Shown here one piece after another: positions 1-6,215 of a stretch of 9,085 bases of DNA. This DNA is from an uncultured Clostridia bacterium. Lineage in GTDB: Bacteria; Bacillota; Clostridia; Oscillospirales; Acutalibacteraceae. Every line of letters starts with the position of its first letter. Position 1 is the stretch's first letter. Location: the NCBI GenBank assembly GCA_947165115.1, contig CAMUZD010000046.1, positions 1 to 9,085 of the forward strand, in the 5' to 3' direction. The position numbers and the translations under genes are program-made. Under the pieces are notes generated by a model. That model was given only the letters and a program-made list of their open reading frames with translations. It ran no database searches and was not told the origin of the DNA.

Positions 1-668
1 AGGCCGAGACAACCGTCTTTATCAACTTTGACTATAACTTTATCAAAATACTTTTTAAGTGAGTAGGCAGCATCCTCAGGCGAGAAACATCCGGTAATTT
101 TCAGCGCCTCTTTTTGATTAGGAGTATAGTAATCTGCAATTTCAAGAAGATCGCCGTATTTTTCAAAACTCAGTTCATCATCCCAGCCTGTATCGAGAAC
201 CATAACAGTTCCCTCGGATTTAAGGCGCCTGTAAACCTCTGTAAATCCGCCGGGATTCATAAGGCAAATTTTAGCGCCCTTTGCCATTTCATAGAATTCT
301 TCAAGCGCCCTGTCATCGGGATCAATACTACCTTTGCCGTATGTAATAAAGCTTCTGTCTCCCTTGAGAATAATCGCACTCGTTATATTGAGAGGAATGC
401 CATCGCCGTGATAGAGGTTGAGAGGAGTAACATTGTTACTCTCAAACTTCTCTTTGGCAAAAGAAGAAAACATATCGTCGCCGAGCTCGGTGGCAATTCT
501 CGTTTTGATACCGAGTCTGCCGAGATTGATGAGAGTAGCGGGCAGGCCTCCTCCGAGCTGAAGCGAGAATTTATCGGTATAAACCTCCTCGCCGACATCG
601 GGAATCTTCGGCATATTCTGATAGAGCAGGTCAACATTGGTTGCGCCCGCGCCGGCAATAAAACTCAT
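1..668 (-). CDS. PfkB/ribokinase-family sugar kinase (3' end beyond the left window edge)
   Basis: The gene reads from 668 leftwards and is open to the window edge, giving 222 N-terminal residues of a family that is usually about 300-330. PfkB kinases transfer phosphate from ATP to a sugar or nucleoside in the cytoplasm. Seen in the sequence: MSFIAGAGATNVD start with the early Asp (about 13), the glycine-rich substrate-site signature GGGLPATLINLGRLG (about 39-53), ELGDDMF (about 61-67), VLDTGWDD (about 158-164), a TPNQKEA motif (about 182-188, the family's N-x-x-E region) and VIVKVDKDG (about 211-219). The C-terminal GAGD motif with the catalytic Asp is off the window, so activity cannot be confirmed. 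The ATG overlaps the stop of the upstream GH4 gene in the sequence ATGA, so translation is probably coupled. The sugar is not identifiable. From its partner, a glycoside breakdown product or the glycoside itself is a reasonable guess. Confidence 0.85.
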   Translation of the reverse strand, partial: MSFIAGAGATNVDLLYQNMPKIPDVGEEVYTDKFSLQLGGGLPATLINLGRLGIKTRIATELGDDMFSSFAKEKFESNNVTPLNLYHGDGIPLNITSAIILKGDRSFITYGKGSIDPDDRALEEFYEMAKGAKICLMNPGGFTEVYRRLKSEGTVMVLDTGWDDELSFEKYGDLLEIADYYTPNQKEALKITGCFSPEDAAYSLKKYFDKVIVKVDKDGCLG

Positions 669-2029
669 TTCCATTCTCCCGTATAATCTTTATTGTGCAT
701 TACATATTCTTCAACCAGTTCGCTCGCAAGCGAATAACTTGCAACAAGCGGATGAAGAGTCAGAGCCTCGATAGCTTTAACTTTGGATTTGGTTCTTATC
801 GCTTCACTTGCAAGGCGCTCATAAATCTTGACTCTTCTGATAAGCTCAAGATTCTGTTCATCAACCTTACCGAAATGATGCGGATAGGCATCGCCGTCTC
901 TGATATCGCAGGTGATTTCAACTACATCGGTATCAAGCAGGCCGTCTATCGCTCCGTTATTCGGAACACAGAGTATCATCGAATCAACTCCGCCGCTCTG
1001 ACAGATGCGGATGAAATTGAGCGCCACTCCGGCATATCCGCCATCATCCTTTTCAAATATGTCAAAATGCCATTTAGCCTGTCTCTTGACCCCTGATTCG
1101 GCGGCCATATAATTATTCTCTCTCTCGCCATACCAGTATTCAAAGATTCCAAGAGCCTTTTCAAAATCATTGTCAATATCGATGCCTTCAAGCTCCGCCG
1201 TCATCTTTTTATTAATTTCTGCAATCTGCTCGCCTCTGGTCTGAGGAGCGGCAAGAATATTTGCAACCGCTTTTTCACGATAATAGAAATAGTAAAGGTA
1301 TTCATTAAGAATCGCTCCGCGTTCACGCAGAAGAGATTTATCAAAATATCTCAAATCGGTCTCAGTGTAAGCACGGTCATTTTCAATTATCTCGCCGAGC
1401 ATTTCTTTTCCGTCAAGCTTGATTGATGAGAAATAAGAGAGATGATTGAGGCCGTATAATTCACCGCGTGCGCTTCCCTCTTCACATCCGTAAAGCTTTT
1501 CGAAAGTTCGGAGCATTCCGCTCGGAGCGTCGCAAATACCGTAGGTAAAATCATAACCCATATCGCGAAGTGTCTGGGAAACGACACCCGCAGGATTGGT
1601 GAAATTAAAAACTTTACAACCGGGTTTGGAGTACTTTTTAATCAGTTCACAATATCCGGCAAGCGCATCGACGCTTCTCATGGCAAAAGAGAGACCGGCG
1701 GCTCCTGTTGTCTCCTGACCGAGAACGCCTTTATTCAGAGCAATTCTCTCGTCACCTACCCGCATATCATCACCGCCGACACGGATAGTTGTGATAACAT
1801 AATCCGCATCTCTGACCGCTTCAACAGCATCAGCCGTAAGAGTGAATTTCAGAGAGGGATTAAGACGCTTAGAGACTTCTCCTGCCATTTTACCGTAAAT
1901 ACCGAGCTTTTTTTCATCGTTATCCATAAACACAAGCTCGTCTATATTCAACTGTTCAGCTTTCTGAGCTATGCTTTTAGCTAGAAACATAGAGCGGACT
2001 CCGCCTCCGCCGATAACAGATAATTTCAT
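665..2029 (-). CDS. Glycoside hydrolase family 4, 6-phospho-beta-glucosidase-like
   Basis: The 454-residue product has the normal GH4 length (about 440-470). GH4 enzymes cleave glycosides, mostly 6-phosphorylated ones, by an NAD+- and Mn2+-dependent redox-elimination mechanism. Seen: an N-terminal Rossmann motif VIGGGGVRS (residues 5-13), FTNPAG (143-148), GICDAPSG (164-171) with Cys166 in the usual metal-ligand position, GLNHLSYF (193-200) with His196 as the second metal ligand, and a Tyr-rich segment YLYYFYY (244-250) where the catalytic base tyrosine is expected. The NHLS/CDAP pattern is closer to the 6-phospho-beta-glucosidase branch than to alpha-glucosidases or alpha-galacturonases, but I cannot fix the substrate. 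The start has a GTGAGG ribosome binding site at suitable spacing. The gene overlaps the PfkB kinase start by 4 bases. No PTS transporter is visible, so the source of phosphorylated substrate is unknown. Confidence 0.93.
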   Translation of the reverse strand: MKLSVIGGGGVRSMFLAKSIAQKAEQLNIDELVFMDNDEKKLGIYGKMAGEVSKRLNPSLKFTLTADAVEAVRDADYVITTIRVGGDDMRVGDERIALNKGVLGQETTGAAGLSFAMRSVDALAGYCELIKKYSKPGCKVFNFTNPAGVVSQTLRDMGYDFTYGICDAPSGMLRTFEKLYGCEEGSARGELYGLNHLSYFSSIKLDGKEMLGEIIENDRAYTETDLRYFDKSLLRERGAILNEYLYYFYYREKAVANILAAPQTRGEQIAEINKKMTAELEGIDIDNDFEKALGIFEYWYGERENNYMAAESGVKRQAKWHFDIFEKDDGGYAGVALNFIRICQSGGVDSMILCVPNNGAIDGLLDTDVVEITCDIRDGDAYPHHFGKVDEQNLELIRRVKIYERLASEAIRTKSKVKAIEALTLHPLVASYSLASELVEEYVMHNKDYTGEWK

Positions 2030-2034
2030 AAGAA

Positions 2035-2040
2035 CCTCAC
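2035..2040 (-). promoter_or_regulatory. Ribosome binding site of the GH4 gene
   Basis: GTGAGG on the minus strand, 5 bases before the ATG at 2029. It supports this start for the glycosidase. Confidence 0.6.
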
Positions 2041-2070
2041 ATAAACACTTATCGCATTATAATCTATATA

Positions 2071-2099
2071 ATAATACAATAACTATTTTATAAAATCAA
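2071..2099 (-). promoter_or_regulatory. Candidate sigma-A promoter for the GH4-kinase operon
   Basis: On the minus strand TTGATT (2099-2094) and TATTAT (2076-2071) are separated by 17 bases. A perfect TATAAT (2061-2056) lies a little further downstream but without a good -35 box at standard spacing. The stretch is very AT-rich, so chance matches are likely. The correct spacing, and the identical TTGATT-N17-TATTAT layout upstream of the neighbouring hydrolase gene, support the call. Confidence 0.5.
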
Positions 2100-2127
2100 T
2101 AAATTCAGGCAAAAACAGACAAAAATA

Positions 2128-2144
2128 ATTAACAAATTGTTAAT
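2128..2144. promoter_or_regulatory. 17-bp perfect inverted repeat, possible operator
   Basis: ATTAACAAATTGTTAAT: two 8-base arms, ATTAACAA and TTGTTAAT, around a single central A. It sits about 29 bases upstream of the candidate -35 box of the GH4 gene and downstream of the terminator of the hydrolase gene, so it belongs to the sugar operon side. The position suits an activator or an upstream repressor site. The arms are in the opposite order to a Rex box. The regulator is unknown and no regulator gene is in the window. Confidence 0.4.
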
Positions 2145-2171
2145 GCAATTTTTGGATAAGTAAACAAAATG

Positions 2172-2192
2172 CCCTCTCCCAAACGGAGAGGG
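2172..2192 (-). terminator. Rho-independent terminator of the LCAT-like hydrolase gene
   Basis: CCCTCTCC (2172-2179) and GGAGAGGG (2185-2192) form a perfect 8-bp stem with a 5-base loop. On the minus strand it is followed by CATTTTGTTTA, a moderate T-rich tract. It begins 16 bases after the hydrolase stop codon and separates that gene from the GH4 operon. Confidence 0.8.
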
Positions 2193-2208
2193 TGAGTATT
2201 AAAAATGA

Positions 2209-3651
2209 TTATTTTTTATTAGTGTCAATTTCGAAAAGAGCAGTTTTTTCGTTGTAATACAAGAACTGCGGGTATTCGCTGTAGGTATTGACGGTTGCCT
2301 GCCCAGGCGTATAGAGAAGCTTGGCAGTGAATTCGTCAAGAGAAGCATCCCATTTGCTGTGTGTATAGTGCCTGAGAAACCATGTCTGCTCCGGGAACAT
2401 GCAGGTTGAAGCGTCGATATTTATGCCCGGCGAAACATATTTTCCATCTGCACCTGCGAGATAATCATCGCCGAGTTTTTCACCGTGAGGGGCACATGTA
2501 GCGCCGAAAGATGAATACTTAGTATCAATAACCGTGTCGCTCTCATTGACCCACGAATCGGTCATAAACATAGCGTTATAACCGCATCTGGCAATTACAT
2601 ACAGATTGGCATCTTCATCGATCTTATTGAGTGTTTCGGCTTTATAGGGCCTTATCTGCTCATCATACGCTCGGACCTTTTCCTGAAGACCGCTACGGTC
2701 CGTCGTATCGTCTTTATAGACATTATTGAATACATAATCATAAGCCTGCTCCGCTTTTTCATCCGGGACCATCGACCATATGCTCAGCCACCCGCCGAAG
2801 AGCGGAAGAATTGCCTGAGCCAGGCGAACGGAGCCGATGCCGTCGGACATCTTATTGACAAGCCTGCATGCAAGAGCCGTAATCTTTGTATAGTAAAGGA
2901 AATCAAAGAGAAAATCGAGGAACCATTCGCTGTCTGAATAATCAAGAACGCCTTTAAGATAAGCGGTAAGAGCCTTGTCTCTGAAGACGAGATTGCCGGT
3001 AAACAAATCGCCGGTGTATGCTTCACCGAAAACAGCGGTTGTATTAAACATCCAGCTTCTGATTTTAGATGTTCCGTATAGCTTCGCATAGGTTGTGAGA
3101 ACGACTCCGCCGTAGCTATGAGCTTCGGCAACAATCTGCTCAGAGCCTGAACATTCAAGCACATAGTCTATAAAATCATTGAGACCTGCAGCTGCTTCCA
3201 AAGGGCTGATACGCCAGTCAAAAACGTATTCCAGACGAGAATCTTTTTTGATTGAATCGGCTTCGGGATAGGACCATCTGACGCCCGATTTATCGGGAAC
3301 TTCTCCGTCGGGACCAAGCATAATAGGCTTGAACATTTCATCGACAGCAGGTATGACAGTATCGGCAAACTTATCATAATTATGAGTAATCAGCAGGGCA
3401 CCGAGAGCGGGCAGAGCCTTTTTGACAGCGGTCCATATAGCATCACCGGAAGGCGGCCACGCAAGCTCTGAATCGGGATCGGACGGATCGACATAAATAC
3501 TTGATCCCATAAAACCATGAATAAAAACATAGGGGCAGTCTGCTTCTATTCTTTCAGCGCCATCAGCGGCAAATGCAATAAGCAGAGGCCACGTCATCAG
3601 CACGAGGCTGAGAATAATCGATATGATTCTTCTGGAAAGTTTCATTTTCAT
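2209..3651 (-). CDS. Secreted alpha/beta hydrolase, LCAT-like lipase/acyltransferase fold
   Basis: The product is about 480 residues. Residues 1-29 form a signal peptide: basic MKMKLSRR, a hydrophobic run, and a likely cut after AFA. The mature protein is probably secreted or wall-associated. Seen: an oxyanion-hole type HG in VFIHGFMGSS (His45-Gly46), a nucleophile elbow AHSYGG (Ser179; the usual GHSxG has Ala in place of the first Gly), SDTVIDTKYSS (Asp372), which resembles the GDGTVP..S acid motif of lecithin:cholesterol acyltransferase-like enzymes, and candidate histidines in RHYTHSKW (His428 or His431). These form a plausible Ser-Asp-His triad. It probably cleaves or transfers acyl esters of lipids; the substrate is unknown. 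The upstream ATG (3651) directly abuts GGAGGA, while the ATG at 3645 lies 6 bases after it, so the true start is more likely 3645 (478 residues). It is transcribed alone, divergently from the SGNH-MBOAT-DHHW operon. Confidence 0.85.
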   Translation of the reverse strand: MKMKLSRRIISIILSLVLMTWPLLIAFAADGAERIEADCPYVFIHGFMGSSIYVDPSDPDSELAWPPSGDAIWTAVKKALPALGALLITHNYDKFADTVIPAVDEMFKPIMLGPDGEVPDKSGVRWSYPEADSIKKDSRLEYVFDWRISPLEAAAGLNDFIDYVLECSGSEQIVAEAHSYGGVVLTTYAKLYGTSKIRSWMFNTTAVFGEAYTGDLFTGNLVFRDKALTAYLKGVLDYSDSEWFLDFLFDFLYYTKITALACRLVNKMSDGIGSVRLAQAILPLFGGWLSIWSMVPDEKAEQAYDYVFNNVYKDDTTDRSGLQEKVRAYDEQIRPYKAETLNKIDEDANLYVIARCGYNAMFMTDSWVNESDTVIDTKYSSFGATCAPHGEKLGDDYLAGADGKYVSPGINIDASTCMFPEQTWFLRHYTHSKWDASLDEFTAKLLYTPGQATVNTYSEYPQFLYYNEKTALFEIDTNKK

Positions 3652-3657
3652 TCCTCC
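3652..3657 (-). promoter_or_regulatory. Ribosome binding site that decides the hydrolase start
   Basis: GGAGGA on the minus strand touches the first ATG (3651) with no spacer, but lies 6 bases before the second in-frame ATG (3645). The spacing favours initiation at 3645, which removes two residues (MK) from the signal peptide. Confidence 0.65.
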
Positions 3658-3676
3658 AGCGATAGTTTACGTAACA

Positions 3677-3705
3677 ATAATAACAAAAATCATGCATTAA
3701 ATCAA
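3677..3705 (-). promoter_or_regulatory. Candidate sigma-A promoter for the LCAT-like hydrolase
   Basis: On the minus strand TTGATT (3705-3700), a 17-base spacer, then TATTAT (3682-3677). It would give a 5' leader of roughly 20-25 bases ending in GGAGGA. Both hexamers match the pair proposed for the GH4 operon. Confidence 0.55.
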
Positions 3706-3722
3706 TATTTCATAAATAATAA

Positions 3723-3751
3723 TTGACAATTTTATAAAATAAAACTATAAT
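3723..3751 (+). promoter_or_regulatory. Consensus sigma-A promoter of the SGNH-MBOAT-DHHW operon
   Basis: TTGACA (3723-3728), 17-base spacer, TATAAT (3746-3751): a full match to the vegetative consensus. Transcription should begin near 3758, leaving a leader of about 30 bases with a GGTGGTGA ribosome binding site (3777-3784) before the ATG at 3789. The spacer contains the 12-bp palindrome ATTTTATAAAAT (3729-3740). The -35 box is only 17 bases from the -35 box of the divergent hydrolase promoter. Confidence 0.8.
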
Positions 3752-3788
3752 TTATTGAGTGGAAATCTGATATCCGGGTGGTGAAAGA

Positions 3789-4784
3789 ATGAAAAAGACA
3801 ATTTGTATCGTAGTATCAGTTCTAATGATAGCCTGTATATTACTTACAGCATGCGGCAAAAAAGAGGATACATATGTGCAGAATACTTCTGCCGGTCAGG
3901 TGGAAAGAATAGCCGATTCAACTTATTCCGACGCAACCGAACCCAATTCTGAAAACTCTTCTTCATACACTTCATACTCATCTACCACTGCGGATAATAC
4001 ACAAACTGCTACTGTAGCAAGGACATGGTCTTCCGTTTCCGATTTTACCTGCACAACGATTTCAGTTACCACAAGAGGCAAAAAGAAATCTGGATTCTTC
4101 AAAAAGAAAACAACAACCGAGCCGACAACAGTTACGGTACCGACCGAAAAAGAAGTTCACGGCGAGGAATTCTTTAACGATGCAGTTTTCATCGGAGACA
4201 GCGTTTCACTAGGCCTTTCATACTATGTAAATAATCAGCGGGATGCCGGCAACTCATGCCTCGGCTCTGCTCAGTTCCTCTGCTCCGGCAGCATGAGCTA
4301 TTCAAATTCACGCGGCGAGGTCGGAAAGAAGAACACCATTCATCCGACATACAAGGGTCAGGAAGTTCTTATTGAAGACGGTATCAAGCTCTGCGGCGCA
4401 AAGAAAGCATTCATCATGCTCGGCATGAACGATTTCGCGGCATACGATATCGAATACATAAAAGGCAATATCAGGGACACACTCGATAAGATTATCGCAA
4501 AGAATCCCGATTTAAAGATTTATATTGAATCCGTTACTCCGATTGCATACGGCAAGGAGCACGGAAAGTTCAACAACAAAGCGGTCGATGAATTCAACGA
4601 AGTGCTGAAAGGAATCTGCAAGGAGTATTCAATTCAGTATGTTGATATCAATTCGCAGTTCAGGGACGCAAACGGATATTTCAAAGCAGACTACTGCGGA
4701 GACAACGGCTCAAGCGGAATGGGAATTCACATGAATCCCGTCGGCTGCAAAGCCTGGGTAGATTACCTTATCAAAACATTTTAA
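3789..4784 (+). CDS. SGNH/GDSL-family surface lipoprotein with Ser/Thr-rich stalk
   Basis: The 331-residue product has a lipoprotein signal ending in the lipobox LTAC (Cys22), so it should be anchored to the outer face of the membrane. Residues about 23-125 are a low-complexity Ser/Thr-rich linker with a basic patch (RGKKKSGFFKKK, about 95-106), likely a stalk through the wall. The SGNH domain follows: block I FIGDSVSLG with nucleophile Ser138, block III LGMND with Gly212 and Asn214, and block V GIHMNP with His314. The usual Asp three residues before this His is Met311, so the catalytic group may be a Ser-His dyad or use a nearby Asp (301 or 305). SGNH enzymes remove or transfer acyl groups. 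With the MBOAT and DHHW genes directly downstream, it probably helps acetylate or edit an extracellular glycan or wall polymer. A carbohydrate esterase role is the alternative. Confidence 0.85.
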   Translation: MKKTICIVVSVLMIACILLTACGKKEDTYVQNTSAGQVERIADSTYSDATEPNSENSSSYTSYSSTTADNTQTATVARTWSSVSDFTCTTISVTTRGKKKSGFFKKKTTTEPTTVTVPTEKEVHGEEFFNDAVFIGDSVSLGLSYYVNNQRDAGNSCLGSAQFLCSGSMSYSNSRGEVGKKNTIHPTYKGQEVLIEDGIKLCGAKKAFIMLGMNDFAAYDIEYIKGNIRDTLDKIIAKNPDLKIYIESVTPIAYGKEHGKFNNKAVDEFNEVLKGICKEYSIQYVDINSQFRDANGYFKADYCGDNGSSGMGIHMNPVGCKAWVDYLIKTF

Positions 4785-4803
4785 CTATTTCAATTAACAA
4801 TCC

Positions 4804-4809
4804 GGAGGA
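4804..4809 (+). promoter_or_regulatory. Ribosome binding site of the MBOAT gene
   Basis: GGAGGA ends 4 bases before the ATG at 4814, a strong match at good spacing. It shows that the N-terminal MBOAT fragment is efficiently initiated. No comparable site precedes the GTG that would start the C-terminal fragment at 5401. Confidence 0.75.
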
Positions 4810-4813
4810 CAAC

Positions 4814-5491
4814 ATGGTATTTTCAAGCTTGATTTTTATGTTTGTATTTTTACCTGTTGTCCTTCTCGTTTACTATCTTCTTCCCAAAAAATTCAGGAAT
4901 CTTTTCCTGCTTATAGCGGATTTATTCTTCTACGGCTGGGGCGAGCCGATACTTGTATTACTGATGGTATTCTCCATCGTAATCAACTATATTGCCGGTA
5001 TATTTATCGGGAAAACCGATGATAAAAAGAGAAAGAAAGCAATATTGATTGTATCGGTGATTATCGACCTCGGTCTTCTTGCTTTCTTCAAATACGCGGG
5101 ATTCTTCACTGAGAATCTGAAAATTATACTCCCCTTCCTGAATATTAAGGTGCTTGAAATTCCGCTGCCGATAGGCATTTCATTCTACACTTTTCAGATA
5201 ATGTCGTATACGATTGATGTATACAGAGGCGATACGGATGTTCAGAAGAATCTTGTTTCTTTCGGCACTTATGTTTCACTTTTCCCTCAGCTTATAGCCG
5301 GACCGATAGTCAGATACAGAGATGTTGACGCGCAGCTGACCGAAAGGCACGAAAACATTGATCAGTTTGCAAGAGGCGTAAGACTCTTTATGCTGGGCCT
5401 GTGCAAAAAATACTGCTGGCAAACCCGATGGGCCTGCTTTGGGATACAATGCGGGCGACCGAAGGCAGAGGCGCTCTCGCTTCATGGGTAG
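4814..5491 (+). CDS. MBOAT O-acyltransferase (DltB/AlgI-like), N-terminal part, frameshifted
   Basis: MBOAT proteins are multi-pass membrane enzymes that move an acyl group, usually acetyl, across the membrane to an extracellular polymer such as alginate, teichoic acid or peptidoglycan. Residues 1-199 match the family closely: MVFSSLIFMFVFLP start, several membrane helices, FYGWGEP (about 39-45), PLPIGISFYTFQIMSYTIDVYRG (about 118-140), and SLFPQLIAGPIVRYRD (about 155-170). After LGLCKK (residue 199) the reading turns into KYCWQTRWACFGIQCGRPK and stops at 5491. That tail has no family character. The rest of the enzyme is in the -1 frame from 5410. If joined there, the full protein would be 466 residues, the normal length. 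The gene lies 29 bases after the SGNH gene with a strong ribosome binding site. As it stands this fragment lacks the catalytic His and should be inactive unless the frame is corrected. Confidence 0.85.
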   Translation: MVFSSLIFMFVFLPVVLLVYYLLPKKFRNLFLLIADLFFYGWGEPILVLLMVFSIVINYIAGIFIGKTDDKKRKKAILIVSVIIDLGLLAFFKYAGFFTENLKIILPFLNIKVLEIPLPIGISFYTFQIMSYTIDVYRGDTDVQKNLVSFGTYVSLFPQLIAGPIVRYRDVDAQLTERHENIDQFARGVRLFMLGLCKKYCWQTRWACFGIQCGRPKAEALSLHG

Positions 5492-6213
5492 GCATACTAG
5501 CCTACTCCCTGCAGATTTATTATGATTTCAGCGGATATTCGGACATGGCGAGGGGCCTTGGTAATATGCTAGGCTTTGAATTCCTCAAAAACTTCGATTA
5601 TCCTTATATTTCAAGAAGCATAACCGAATTCTGGCGCAGATGGCATATTTCGCTCGGAACATGGTTCAGAGAATATGTATATATCCCCCTCGGCGGAAAC
5701 CGTAAAGGAAAGGGCAGACAGATTGTAAACATCCTTATAGTCTGGATGCTGACCGGCTTCTGGCACGGAGCGAGCTGGAATTTCCTTATCTGGGGATTAT
5801 ATTTCGGAATTATACTTGTCATTGAAAAGCTCTTTCTTCTCAAGGCACTTGACAAATTGCCGCGCTTTGTATCTCATATTTACTCTATTTTCCTGATTGT
5901 ATTCGGCTGGGTAATATTCTATTACTCAGACGATGTCGGCGGATTCAAAGCGCTCGCCGATTTTGTTCCAACACTCTTCTCCGGCGGATTCATTTCGGAT
6001 GACGCAATGCATATTGCCGTATCTTATCTGCCGATGCTGGTATTCGGCATCATAGCATCCACTCCTGTTATCAGAAAGATTTATGATAAGCTTAAAGTAA
6101 AAGTCGCTCATTTTGAAATAGCAGAGGCTATAGCTGTTGTAATCTTGCTTATAATCTGCACCGCTAGCCTTGTAAATAACGCTTATAATCCATTTATTTA
6201 TTTCAAGTTTTAA
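5401..6213 (+). CDS. MBOAT O-acyltransferase (DltB/AlgI-like), C-terminal part, frameshifted
   Basis: This is the continuation of the preceding gene in the -1 frame, starting in substance at ATA 5410 (ILLANPMG, matching the usual GLGKKVLLAN junction). It carries the family core: AYSLQIYYDFSGYSDMARGLG (local residues 34-54), SRSITEFWRRWHISLGTWFREYVYIPLGGNR (71-101) and GFWHGASWNFLIWG (119-132), whose His122 (318 in the joined protein) corresponds to the essential MBOAT histidine. The remainder is hydrophobic membrane sequence. There are no stops or damaged motifs, so there is no sign of long decay. The GTG at 5401 has no Shine-Dalgarno sequence and begins inside a conserved helix, so independent translation is unlikely. 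The stop lies 2 bases before the DHHW gene, so loss of reading here could also reduce translation of that gene. Confidence 0.85.
   Translation: MQKILLANPMGLLWDTMRATEGRGALASWVGILAYSLQIYYDFSGYSDMARGLGNMLGFEFLKNFDYPYISRSITEFWRRWHISLGTWFREYVYIPLGGNRKGKGRQIVNILIVWMLTGFWHGASWNFLIWGLYFGIILVIEKLFLLKALDKLPRFVSHIYSIFLIVFGWVIFYYSDDVGGFKALADFVPTLFSGGFISDDAMHIAVSYLPMLVFGIIASTPVIRKIYDKLKVKVAHFEIAEAIAVVILLIICTASLVNNAYNPFIYFKF
5405..5410 (+). other. A6 tract: point of the MBOAT reading-frame break
   Basis: The sequence TGC AAAAAA TAC encodes C-K-K and then leaves the family frame. One more A (A7), or a -1 slip on the tract, gives C-K-K-I-L-L-A-N and restores a 466-residue enzyme. Possible causes are a base-calling error in the homopolymer, a real one-base deletion, phase variation, or ribosomal/transcriptional slippage. 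The only stem I could build downstream (GCCTGC 5432-5437 with GCGGGC 5451-5456, one G-U pair) is 21 bases away, which is too far to look like a classical frameshift stimulator. Confidence 0.75.
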
Positions 6214-6215
6214 CT

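Noticed and set aside
114..686. 190-residue open frame on the plus strand
   Set aside because: It lies opposite the PfkB kinase gene, whose protein has clear family motifs. The plus-strand translation has no recognisable features and no ribosome binding site.
695..1096. 133-residue open frame on the plus strand
   Set aside because: It is antisense to the GH4 gene, with no ribosome binding site and no family resemblance.
2128..2144. Rex redox-sensor binding site
   Set aside because: A Rex box has TTGTTAA-type arm first and TTAACAA-type arm second, separated by 4 bases. Here the arms are in the opposite order and separated by a single base.
2784..3164. 126-residue open frame on the minus strand
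   Set aside because: It is an out-of-frame reading inside the LCAT-like hydrolase gene, which has the signal peptide and catalytic motifs in its own frame.
5401..5409. GTG as an independent start for a 270-residue MBOAT protein
   Set aside because: No Shine-Dalgarno sequence precedes it, it falls inside a conserved helix, and the N-terminal third of the enzyme lies in frame just upstream. A broken single gene explains it better.
5405..5456. Classical programmed -1 frameshift site
   Set aside because: The tract is C AAA AAA T, which lacks a good X-XXY-YYZ match in frame. The nearest possible stem is 21 bases downstream and weak, and the nearest upstream AGAGG is about 26 bases away. Slippage is still possible but not supported by these signals.
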